Positions 54,008-64,000 of a stretch of 64,000 nucleotides of DNA are shown here, piece after piece. The position numbers and the translations under genes were made by a program. The DNA lies in the NCBI GenBank assembly GCA_023953835.1, contig JAMLJB010000001.1, positions 1,364,001 through 1,428,000 of the forward strand, in the 5' to 3' direction. Origin of the DNA: Rhizobiaceae bacterium. GTDB lineage: Bacteria; Pseudomonadota; Alphaproteobacteria; Rhizobiales; Rhizobiaceae. The notes under the pieces are model-generated. The model was not told the DNA's origin and made no database searches. It saw nothing but the letters and a program-made list of their open reading frames with translations. Each line of letters begins with the position of its first letter. Position 1 is the first letter of the stretch.

Positions 54008-55152
54008 GCGGCCCCGGCTTCGGCGTCTACCTGCATTGGCCGTTCTGCGCGGCCAAATGCCCCTATTGTGACTTCAACAGCCATGTCCGCCACCAGCCGG
54101 TCGACCAGCGACGGTTCGTCCGCGCGTTCGAGCGCGAGCTTGCCACCATGCGCGAGCGCACCGGGCCACGCGATGTCACCAGCATCTTCATCGGCGGCGG
54201 CACGCCTTCGCTGATGGAGCCGAGCACTGTGGAGGCGCTGCTCGACGCGGTCGCGCGCAACTGGCACGTGCCCGACGGCATCGAGGTCACGCTTGAAGCC
54301 AATCCCTCCTCGGTCGAGGCCGGGCGCTTTCGCGGCTATCGCGCCGCCGGGGTCAATCGCGTCTCGCTGGGCGTGCAGGCGCTGAACGACCCCGACCTTC
54401 GCTTCCTTGGACGGCTGCACGATGTCGAGCAGGCGCTGTCGGCCATCGCGCTGGCGCGAGAAACCTTTCCAAGGCTGTCCTTCGACCTGATCTATGCAAG
54501 GCCCGGGCAAACGCCGGAGGCGTGGGCCGAGGAGCTGGAGACGGCGATCGGCCACGCCGCCGACCACTTGTCTCTCTACCAGTTGACCATCGAGGAAGGC
54601 ACGCGATTTCACGCGCTGCACGCAGCCGGGAAGATTGTCGTCCCCGACCCTGACCACGCCGCCGAACTCTATACCGTGACGCAGGACGTGACCGCCGCGC
54701 ACGGCCTGCCGGCCTATGAGATTTCGAATCATGCACGGCCCGGCGCCGAAAGCCGGCACAACCTCGTCTATTGGCGCTACGGCGAGTATGTCGGCGCAGG
54801 ACCGGGCGCGCATGGGCGTTTCGTGGAAAACGGGCGGCGCATCGTGACATTCACGGAGAAGATGCCGGAGCACTGGCTCGACCTCGTAGAAGGTCGCGGA
54901 CATGGCGTCATCGGCGGCGAAGTGCTGACGCGCGAGGAGGAGGCCGACGAATTCCTGTTGATGGGCCTGCGCCTTACGGAGGGCATAGACCTTGCGCGCT
55001 ACGAGCAGCTTTCCGGACGCAGCCTTTCGGGGCGGCGCGTTTCCATCCTCCAAGAGGAAGGGTTGCTGGCTTCGATAGGAAATTCACGCCTTAGGGCTAC
55101 GCCGGAAGGCATGATCGTGCTCGATGCGCTCGTGGCCGACCTGGCGCGCTGA
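54004..55152 (+). CDS. hemW: Radical SAM heme chaperone HemW
   Basis: This 382-residue radical SAM protein has the cluster motif [15 protein letters not shown] (cysteines 15, 19 and 22), then [11 protein letters not shown] and [15 protein letters not shown]. HemW inserts heme into respiratory proteins and is often mis-annotated as coproporphyrinogen dehydrogenase. The ATG overlaps rdgB. Length is complete. Confidence 0.95.
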   Translation: MSGPGFGVYLHWPFCAAKCPYCDFNSHVRHQPVDQRRFVRAFERELATMRERTGPRDVTSIFIGGGTPSLMEPSTVEALLDAVARNWHVPDGIEVTLEANPSSVEAGRFRGYRAAGVNRVSLGVQALNDPDLRFLGRLHDVEQALSAIALARETFPRLSFDLIYARPGQTPEAWAEELETAIGHAADHLSLYQLTIEEGTRFHALHAAGKIVVPDPDHAAELYTVTQDVTAAHGLPAYEISNHARPGAESRHNLVYWRYGEYVGAGPGAHGRFVENGRRIVTFTEKMPEHWLDLVEGRGHGVIGGEVLTREEEADEFLLMGLRLTEGIDLARYEQLSGRSLSGRRVSILQEEGLLASIGNSRLRATPEGMIVLDALVADLAR

Positions 55153-55269
55153 TGCGCTCCGGTTCGGATTGGATTCGTCCGGTTTACGGGGCTTTGCCGG
55201 TTTGGTCTCCTTGGCCTCGGCCGGACGCGCGAAATAGGGCTCGAATACATCCTGATGCTGCAACGACAT
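55084..55269 (-). CDS. Possible small basic protein antisense to hemW end
   Basis: A 61-residue frame, MSLQHQDVFEPYFARPAEA followed by a Lys/Pro/Arg-rich tail, starts after an excellent GGGAGG site in the hemW-rsmI gap. Its last 23 codons lie antisense to the end of hemW, and no family was recognised. It could be a real small gene or chance. Kept at low confidence because of the ribosome-binding site. Confidence 0.3.
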   Translation of the reverse strand: MSLQHQDVFEPYFARPAEAKETKPAKPRKPDESNPNRSASARQVGHERIEHDHAFRRSPKA

Positions 55270-55384
55270 TGTGGCCTCCCTGTCGCGCCTCAAACGGGTT
55301 CAAGGTGAGCTTGTTCCCGGCTCGCGACAAAACTTCGACCACATCAAGGCTTTCCTGCGGTGTTTCGGCGTGCAAGACAGGGAT

Positions 55385-56281
55385 ATGAGCGACGGCGCAC
55401 ATAAGTCATTTATGATTGGCGGGACCGAAATTCCCGCCCGGCCAATTGCGACGGGGCTGCACCTCGTCGCGACGCCCATCGGTAATCTCGGAGACATTAC
55501 GCTTCGCGCGCTGGAAACGCTTGCCGCCGCCGACATCTTGGCGTGCGAGGATACCCGCGTCACGCGCGTTCTGCTCGACCGGTACGGAATCCGGCAGAAG
55601 CCGGTCGCATATCACGAGCACAATGCGGCCGAGGCCGGTCCGCGCTTGATTGCGGCGATCGAGGAAGGGCGCAGCGTGGCGCTGGTGTCCGATGCGGGAA
55701 CGCCGCTTGTCTCGGACCCCGGCTTCAGGCTGGTCGGGCAAGTGATCGAGCGGGGCATGCGCGTCGTGCCGGTGCCCGGCGCGTCCGCCGTGCTCGCGGC
55801 GCTGACCGCTTCCGGCCTGCCCACTGACGCCTTCCTGTTCGCCGGTTTCCTGCCGCCGAAGGACGGCCAGCGCCGCACCCGGCTGGAAGAGCTTCGGCAT
55901 ATTCCGGCAACGCTCGTTTTCTTCGAATCGCCGCGCCGCCTGCGCGAGAGCCTGCAAGCGATGAGTGCTGTTTTCGGCGAGGACCGCGCCGCCGCCGTGG
56001 GGCGCGAACTGACCAAGACCTTCGAGGAAATGCGTACCGGCACGCTGGGCGAGCTTGCCTCCGCCTATGCCGGGGAGAACGAGCCGAAGGGTGAAATTGT
56101 CGTGTGCGTCGGACCGCCCGTCGCGAAGGCTTCTTCCGCCGGAGATACCGATGCGCTGCTTTTGTCGCTTGCGGGCGAAATGCCTGCCTCGAAAGCTGCC
56201 GCCGAGGCGGCCCGCATGACCGGCCTGCACAAGCCGGATCTCTACCGCCGCCTCATGGAACTGCGCGGAAAGAATGGCTGA
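55385..56281 (+). CDS. rsmI: 16S rRNA (cytidine1402-2'-O)-methyltransferase
   Basis: This 298-residue tetrapyrrole-methylase-fold protein has the RsmI signatures [52 protein letters not shown] and [14 protein letters not shown]. It methylates C1402 of 16S rRNA. The start at 55385 is chosen for an AGGGA close upstream; an ATG at 55412 is possible. It overlaps yraN by eight bases. Confidence 0.96.
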   Translation: MSDGAHKSFMIGGTEIPARPIATGLHLVATPIGNLGDITLRALETLAAADILACEDTRVTRVLLDRYGIRQKPVAYHEHNAAEAGPRLIAAIEEGRSVALVSDAGTPLVSDPGFRLVGQVIERGMRVVPVPGASAVLAALTASGLPTDAFLFAGFLPPKDGQRRTRLEELRHIPATLVFFESPRRLRESLQAMSAVFGEDRAAAVGRELTKTFEEMRTGTLGELASAYAGENEPKGEIVVCVGPPVAKASSAGDTDALLLSLAGEMPASKAAAEAARMTGLHKPDLYRRLMELRGKNG

Positions 56282-56633
56282 TCGCCTGAGGGCATATCGT
56301 CGGGGCCATCGCAGCGAGTTCCTGGCCTCTATTGCGCTGATGGCGAAGGGGTTCCGCATTGTTGCGCGCCGCTACCGCACCCGGCTCGGCGAGATCGACC
56401 TGATCGCGCGGCGAGGCGACCTCGTGCTGATCGTCGAGGTCAAGGCGCGAAGGACGCTCGTTGAAGCGATGGAGGCCATCGCCCGGCAATCGGAACGACG
56501 GATCGAGGCAGCCGCAGACCTTTGGCTGTCGCGTCAGCGCGACTACGGACGGCTTTCAGTCCGCTTCGACATGGTGGCGGTCCTGCCATGGCGCTGGCCG
56601 ATCCACGTCGAAAATGTGTTTCACGGGCGTTAG
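56274..56633 (+). CDS. yraN: UPF0102 (YraN) nuclease-fold protein
   Basis: This 119-residue restriction-endonuclease-like fold protein shows the YraN core: [23 protein letters not shown], then [20 protein letters not shown], with the acidic and lysine residues of the nuclease motif. Its function is not established. It follows rsmI in the conserved order. Its stop overlaps the convergent P450 gene; the usual next gene in rhizobia is gshB. Confidence 0.92.
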   Translation: MADRLRAYRRGHRSEFLASIALMAKGFRIVARRYRTRLGEIDLIARRGDLVLIVEVKARRTLVEAMEAIARQSERRIEAAADLWLSRQRDYGRLSVRFDMVAVLPWRWPIHVENVFHGR

Positions 56634-58000
56634 CGCGGCGTGACCCGCATCGGAATGCCGCCTTGCGGCTGGGTGGTCAGCTTCTGCACCGGCCACGGAT
56701 TTGTCGCTTCGACCGTATCGAAGCGGTAGCGCGAAAGCAGGACGGCAAGCGCGATGATCGCTTCCTGCATAGCAAAGGCCGCGCCGATGCACACGCGCGG
56801 TCCGGCACCGAAGGGAAGGTACTGGTAACGGTCGATCTTCTCGCGATTTCCGGGGTGGAACCGCTGTGGCATGAAGGCGTCCGGCTGGTCCCACAGCTTG
56901 CGATGGCGATGTACCGTCCACGGCATGACCAGCACCGCCGCCTTTGGCGGAATATACAGGTCCTTGTAGGTTTCGGGCTCGATCGGCTCCCGGTTGATCG
57001 ACGGCGCGGGCGGATAGAGCCGCAGCGCCTCCTCGAAGGCGGCGCGCGTCAGCGGCATGGCATCCAGCCATTTCGACGGGTCCGGCTCGCGCGCCAGCAC
57101 AGCGTCAATCTCCGCCTCGACCGGTGTGCGCTCCCATGGCGCTTCGGCGAGGCAATACAGCGTCCACGCGAGCGCCCGCGCGGTCGTCTCGTGCCCCGCA
57201 CCGATGAAGGTGATGATGTTGTCCTCGATTTCCTGCCGGGTCAGGCCGTCCGGTCCTTCCGCGCGCAGCAGCAGCGTCAGGAAATCCTCGGGCACGCCCT
57301 TGTCGCCACTGCTCAGGCGTTCGGTGCGCAGTTTCACCGTGTCGGACACGATCTGGCGAAAATAGGCCATGGTCTTGCGGCCACGAATGCGCGTGAAGCG
57401 CGGCAGCCATTCCGGCGCGCGCAGGAGGTCGAGCGGATCGACGCGCCCCATCGTCTCGAACAGGTGATCTATCTCGCGCGCGAAACTGCCCGGCTCGCCG
57501 GCGATCTCGCCGGAAAACAGCGTCTCGGCGAGGATGTCATAGGTGAGCATCGTCATGTCGTGCGCGATGTCCACGGTGCCCGGCTCGTCCTGATATTTCT
57601 GCGCGAAATCGAGCGTGCGCCTCAGCATGGGTTGCGCGAATCCGAAGATGTTGCGCGGCGTGAACACAGGAGCCATCGCCTTGCGCGACCGCTTCCAGAC
57701 CTGCCCTTCGGCGGTCAGCAGCCCGTCGCGCAGGATGGGCCGGAGGATGAGCTGGCGCACCGTCGCCATCTTGTAGTTGCGCGCATTATCGACCAGCACA
57801 TGCCGGATGAGGCCGGGATCATTGGCGATGACCAGCGGTCCGCCAATGCCGGACACCGAAATCCACGGTTCGTTGTAGGACGGCTCGCCCCACAGTTCGA
57901 GAGGATTGCGGTAGACGATGCGGATCATCTCCAGCGCCGAGGGCGGCGAGGTGCGCGGCCTTGGCGCGGGCGGCACGAAAGGTGCGGGAGTGGTGTCCAT
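56630..58000 (-). CDS. Cytochrome P450 (orphan)
   Basis: This 456-residue soluble P450 has the I-helix motif AGHETT at residues 268-273, the ExxR pair Glu324-Arg327 in EEALRLYP, and the heme loop [11 protein letters not shown] with proximal Cys404. No ferredoxin, reductase or pathway gene is nearby, so substrate and redox partner are unknown. The DNA between it and gyrB (211 bp) should hold both promoters. P450s are not part of the core block around gyrB. Confidence 0.95.
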   Translation of the reverse strand: MDTTPAPFVPPAPRPRTSPPSALEMIRIVYRNPLELWGEPSYNEPWISVSGIGGPLVIANDPGLIRHVLVDNARNYKMATVRQLILRPILRDGLLTAEGQVWKRSRKAMAPVFTPRNIFGFAQPMLRRTLDFAQKYQDEPGTVDIAHDMTMLTYDILAETLFSGEIAGEPGSFAREIDHLFETMGRVDPLDLLRAPEWLPRFTRIRGRKTMAYFRQIVSDTVKLRTERLSSGDKGVPEDFLTLLLRAEGPDGLTRQEIEDNIITFIGAGHETTARALAWTLYCLAEAPWERTPVEAEIDAVLAREPDPSKWLDAMPLTRAAFEEALRLYPPAPSINREPIEPETYKDLYIPPKAAVLVMPWTVHRHRKLWDQPDAFMPQRFHPGNREKIDRYQYLPFGAGPRVCIGAAFAMQEAIIALAVLLSRYRFDTVEATNPWPVQKLTTQPQGGIPMRVTPR

Positions 58001-58202
58001 TTCATACAGTTAGATATGCGCGCGGCTTCGCGCAAACGCGGATTTGAGTCGATGGCCGGGCGGAATGCCGCATTTCCACCGCCGATTGCCGCGAAAATGG
58101 CGTAAACGATTGGAAAAACGAACCAAAATGCCTATATTTGAACCATCCTCGGATGTTCGATTCGCTACATCTTTTTGAACGTCCGCAATCGTCATAAACT
58201 GA

Positions 58203-60656
<2,454 letters not shown>

Positions 60657-60678
60657 CGCACCGGCTTTGCAGCACTGA

Positions 60679-62718
60679 ATGGCAGAACGCGCGCCCGCTT
60701 CCCCCGGTCCCGTTTTTCTGGGCATCGACACCGGCGGCACCTATACCGACGCGGTGCTGTGGTCCGAGGCAGGCGGGATTCTCGCCAAGGCCAAGGCGCT
60801 GACCACGCGCCACGACCTTGCGCAGGGCATAGCCGGCGCGGTGGATAGCGTGCTTGCCGAATCCTCCGTCGCACCGTCGGCCATCAAGCTCACCTCGATG
60901 TCCACCACGCTTGCCACGAACGCGCTGGTAGAGGGACAGGGCGGGCGCGTCGCACTGGTGATGATCGGCTTCTCCGAACAGGAATTGTCCCGCGACGGCC
61001 TCAAGGCGGCGGTTGGCTCCGATCCGGTGGTGTTCTGTCCCGGCGGCCATGACGTGCATGGCAATGCGCAGCCGCTGGACCTGTCGGCGCTGGAGGCAGC
61101 GCTTCCCGAACTTGCCGGCGTGGTCTCCGGCTTTGCGGTCTGCGCCTATTTCGCGACCCGCAATCCGGCACATGAGCTTGCCGCCTGCGAGCGCATCCGG
61201 ACGCTGTCGCACCTGCCCGTGACGGCAAGCCACGAGTTGACGACCAAGCTCGGCGGCCCGCGCCGCGCGCTGACGACATTGCTGAACGCGCGGCTCATAT
61301 CGATGATCGACCGGCTGGTCGAGGCGACCGAAAGTTTCCTTGCCTTGCGCGGCATTGCCGCGCCGTTGATGGTGGTGCGCGGAGACGGCGCGCTTGTTTC
61401 GGCGGCTTTCGCGCGGCAGCGGCCAATCGAAACGATTCTTTCCGGGCCCGCCGCCAGCCTTGTCGGAGCAAAATACCTGACCGGGCTGGACAATGCTGTC
61501 GTCTCGGACATTGGCGGAACCACGACCGACATCGCCGTACTGGACGGCGGACGCCCCCGTGTCGATCCCGAAGGCGCGACGGTCGGCGGCTTTCGCACGA
61601 TGGTGGAAGCGGTCGCCATGCACACTTTCGGCCTCGGCGGCGATTCCGAGGTGGCGCTGGAGGAAGGCGCGCTTTCGCCGCGAATCCTGCTCGGGCCACG
61701 TCGCCTCGTGCCGCTGGCCCTTGCGGGCCGGGTCCATGGCCCGGCGATTCTCGATGAACTGGAACGGCAATTGCTCAGCGCCAATCCGGGACGCATGGAC
61801 GGCCGCTTCGCTCTGAGAACGGGGGTGCCGGACCGGCTCGCCGCCGGATTGAACCCTGCGGAAAACCGCCTCTATGACCTGCTCGGACCTGTGCCGCTTC
61901 CGCTGGATCGCGTGCTGGCCACGAATGCGCAGAATGCAACATTGAACCGGCTGGTTTCGCGCGGCCTTGCGCAAATCTGCGGGTTCACCCCGTCGGACGC
62001 CGCGCATGTGTTGGGCAAGCAGGCCAATTGGGATTCCGCTGCGGCGCGACTGGGCGCGCAATTGTTCGCGCGTCGCCGGGACGGGCGCGGCCAGCCCGTC
62101 GCCGAATCCGCCGAGGAGATTTCGGAGCGCGTGCTTGCGGCGGTGACGCGCGCGTCGGCGGAAACCATCCTCGAATCCGCCTTTGCGGAAGACGGTTTCG
62201 ACGGAGCCTCGACCATTTCCCACGACCTCATACAACGGGCGCTCGACGGCAAATCCGGGGTGGCTCGCCTCACCGTGTCGCTGGACCGTCCGGTGATCGG
62301 CCTTGGCGCTTCGGCTGCGCTGCACTATGCCGGCCTTGCGCCTTTGGTGGGGCATGAATGCCTTGTGCCGGTGCATGCGGACGTGGCGAACGCGCTCGGC
62401 GCAATCGTCGGGCAGGTGCGCGTGCAGGTCGGCGCAAGGGTGAGCCAGCCCCGGGAAGGCGTGTTTCGACTTGCTGCCGGTGAACGGATCGCCGACTTCA
62501 GCGAAGAAGCGCATGCGATGGAAGAGGCCGATCGTTACGTTTCCGAAACGGCGCTCAGGCGCGCACGAGATGCCGGGGCTGATGCCGTGGAGATCGGTAT
62601 CGACCGCGATATTCGCACATCGACGATTGAGGGGCAGAGGTTGTTCATCGAGGCCGAGATCGTCGCGACCGCGAGCGGCAGGCCGCGTCTGGCCGATCAC
62701 GGTCGAGCATCGGCCTAG
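60679..62718 (+). CDS. Orphan hydantoinase/oxoprolinase A-like protein
   Basis: This 679-residue protein has the HyuA N-terminal ASKHA fold: FLGIDTGGTYTDAVLW at residues 13-28, SMSTTLATNALVEGQGG and DIGGTTTDIAVLDGG. At the C-terminal position of FGGAGPLHA it reads LGASAALHYAG, so it belongs to a diverged subfamily. No HyuB partner lies next to it. It may act alone, or with the hyuB at 741 or one elsewhere. It lies between gyrB and glcB on the same strand. Confidence 0.9.
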   Translation: MAERAPASPGPVFLGIDTGGTYTDAVLWSEAGGILAKAKALTTRHDLAQGIAGAVDSVLAESSVAPSAIKLTSMSTTLATNALVEGQGGRVALVMIGFSEQELSRDGLKAAVGSDPVVFCPGGHDVHGNAQPLDLSALEAALPELAGVVSGFAVCAYFATRNPAHELAACERIRTLSHLPVTASHELTTKLGGPRRALTTLLNARLISMIDRLVEATESFLALRGIAAPLMVVRGDGALVSAAFARQRPIETILSGPAASLVGAKYLTGLDNAVVSDIGGTTTDIAVLDGGRPRVDPEGATVGGFRTMVEAVAMHTFGLGGDSEVALEEGALSPRILLGPRRLVPLALAGRVHGPAILDELERQLLSANPGRMDGRFALRTGVPDRLAAGLNPAENRLYDLLGPVPLPLDRVLATNAQNATLNRLVSRGLAQICGFTPSDAAHVLGKQANWDSAAARLGAQLFARRRDGRGQPVAESAEEISERVLAAVTRASAETILESAFAEDGFDGASTISHDLIQRALDGKSGVARLTVSLDRPVIGLGASAALHYAGLAPLVGHECLVPVHADVANALGAIVGQVRVQVGARVSQPREGVFRLAAGERIADFSEEAHAMEEADRYVSETALRRARDAGADAVEIGIDRDIRTSTIEGQRLFIEAEIVATASGRPRLADHGRASA

Positions 62719-62799
62719 TCAAGTTGTGCAATTGACCCGCGTTGCCTCCCGTGCCAAACGCCGAAATAATTGCCACTTAGCCGCATCTGGAGCCCAGAC

Positions 62800-64000
62800 A
62801 TGACAGATCGGATCGCAATCGACGGATTGCGCGTCGCCCGCGAGCTTCACGACTTCATCCTGAACGAAGCAATTCCCGGGACGGGCGTGGACCCTTCCAA
62901 ATTCTGGAGCGGGTTTGCCGCCATCGTGCACGATCTCGCTCCGAAGAACCGCGCGCTGCTTGCCCGGCGCGACGAAATCCAGGACCAGATCGACCAGTAT
63001 CACAGGGCGAACGGCATTCCGTCCGACCTCGCCGCCTACACGGATTTTCTAAGGCGGATCGGCTATCTTCTGGAGGAGGGCCCAGCCTTCAAGGTGTCGA
63101 CTGAAAATGTCGATCCCGAGATCGCCGTGATCGCCGGACCACAGCTTGTCGTGCCGGTCATGAACGCGCGTTTCGCCCTCAACGCGGCCAATGCGCGCTG
63201 GGGCTCGCTCTACGATGCGCTCTATGGCACGGACGCAATCGACGATGCGGACGGCAAGGCGCGCGGCAAGGGCTACAATCCAGTGCGCGGCAAGGCGGTT
63301 GTCGATTGGGTTCGCAACTTCCTCGATGAAGCGGCTCCGCTCGGCGGCGCGTCATGGACCGAGGCGAGAAGCTTTGCCGTGTCGGGCGCAAGGCTGGCAG
63401 TCGCGCTTGGCGACGGACGAACAGTCGGCCTGATAAACCCCGACGGCTTTGCCGGCTATCTCGGCGAAACCGGTTCGCCGTCGCAATTCCTGCTCCGCAA
63501 CAACGGGCTCGGCATCGAAGTCCTGATCGACGCCGCATCCCCTATCGGCAAGGACGACCCGGCGCATATTTCCGACGTCTGGCTGGAGTCCGCGATCACC
63601 ACCATCATGGATTGCGAGGATTCCGTCGCTGCCGTCGATGCCGAGGACAAGGTCGTCGTTTACCGCAACTGGCTCGGCCTGATGAAGGGCGATCTGGAGG
63701 AGGAAGTGTCCAAAGGGAGCAAGACCTTCACACGCCGCTTGAATCCCGATCTCGAATACAAGGCGCCCGACGGCACTTCCTTCGAACTGAAATGCCGCTC
63801 GCTGATGCTGGTGCGCAATGTCGGCCACCTGATGACGAATCCGGCCATTCTCGACCGCGACGGCAATGAAGTGCCGGAAGGCATCATGGACGCTGCGATG
63901 ACGGCGCTGATTGCCCTGCATGACACCGGCCCGGCGGGTCGCCGGAAAAATTCGCGCGAAGGCTCGATGTATGTCGTCAAGCCGAAGATGCATGGACCGG
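62800..64000 (+). CDS. glcB: Malate synthase G, N-terminal part
   Basis: The visible 400 codons are open to the window edge; the family is about 720 residues. Malate synthase G landmarks are present: [63 protein letters not shown] and [11 protein letters not shown] at the end. It condenses glyoxylate with acetyl-CoA in the glyoxylate cycle, so it can use acetyl-CoA from the Ack-PduL/Xfp module. The ATG follows TGGAG. Confidence 0.96.
   Translation, partial: MTDRIAIDGLRVARELHDFILNEAIPGTGVDPSKFWSGFAAIVHDLAPKNRALLARRDEIQDQIDQYHRANGIPSDLAAYTDFLRRIGYLLEEGPAFKVSTENVDPEIAVIAGPQLVVPVMNARFALNAANARWGSLYDALYGTDAIDDADGKARGKGYNPVRGKAVVDWVRNFLDEAAPLGGASWTEARSFAVSGARLAVALGDGRTVGLINPDGFAGYLGETGSPSQFLLRNNGLGIEVLIDAASPIGKDDPAHISDVWLESAITTIMDCEDSVAAVDAEDKVVVYRNWLGLMKGDLEEEVSKGSKTFTRRLNPDLEYKAPDGTSFELKCRSLMLVRNVGHLMTNPAILDRDGNEVPEGIMDAAMTALIALHDTGPAGRRKNSREGSMYVVKPKMHGP

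Noticed and set aside
56522..58105. A 527-codon plus-strand frame
   Set aside because: It is antisense to the P450, which has all heme and I-helix motifs. The plus frame has none.

Overview
The window is a G+C-rich, densely coding bacterial chromosome segment with about 70 genes, most of them in tight ATGA-type overlaps. It looks like an alphaproteobacterium of the order Hyphomicrobiales (Rhizobiales), most likely a Mesorhizobium/Phyllobacterium/Brucella-type lineage. The reasons are the hrcA-rph-rdgB-hemW-rsmI-yraN block, the ubiE-ubiB-coaBC block, the DUF934/DUF2849 sulfite-reduction cluster, a PduL-type phosphotransacetylase, an FNR/FixK-type box, and palindromic intergenic repeats of the kind common in rhizobia. 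The genus cannot be fixed by reading alone. No insertion sequence, phage, CRISPR array or rRNA operon was seen.

Bases 1-10,600 hold a putative catabolic island for an N-heterocycle. A hydantoinase/oxoprolinase pair (hyuA, cut by the window edge, and hyuB) runs on the plus strand. On the minus strand lies a six-gene operon with every junction overlapping: FAD subunit, fused iron-sulfur/molybdopterin hydroxylase, 6-hydroxynicotinate-reductase-like protein, UPF0280 (ApbE superfamily), amino-acid-synthesis-family protein and a MarR regulator. It is divergent from a nicotinamidase, and a palindromic operator candidate lies between them. Together they suggest hydroxylation, ring reduction and hydrolytic opening of a nicotinate-like ring.

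Bases 10,579-19,421 hold a cluster of palindromic repeats, rpsA and cmk, the assimilatory sulfate-reduction genes (cysG with a truncated methyltransferase half, DUF2849, cysI, cysH, DUF934) and a class III aminotransferase. Bases 19,632-22,445 carry a polyamine-type ABC transporter without its binding protein. Then come coaBC, ubiB and ubiE.

Bases 26,230-34,284 form a nucleoside-salvage region: upp, deoA, cdd, a nucleoside ABC transporter (two permeases, double ATPase, BMP-type binding protein) and slyX embedded on the other strand. msrA, a tRNA-Ser(GGA) and a vapBC toxin-antitoxin pair follow. The pair is bracketed by the tRNA 3' end and a 10-bp copy of it.

Bases 36,702-42,297 hold a phosphoketolase/acetate module: an AckA-PduL fusion protein convergent with xfp, then a membrane protein, a YdcH-like protein and UspA around an FNR/FixK box. 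This suggests low-oxygen acetyl-phosphate metabolism.

Bases 42,395-64,000 are mixed housekeeping and accessory genes: an atypical SDR, an orphan glycine-betaine-type binding protein coupled to an L,D-transpeptidase, acuI-like reductase, lspA, two RNA methyltransferases, an ornithine-cyclodeaminase homologue, lapA-like, ihfB, sppA, hrcA, rph, rdgB, hemW, rsmI, yraN, an orphan cytochrome P450, gyrB, an orphan hyuA-like gene and the 5' part of malate synthase G. The normally contiguous cmk-rpsA-ihfB-lapA order is split here, with the break at the repeat cluster downstream of rpsA.
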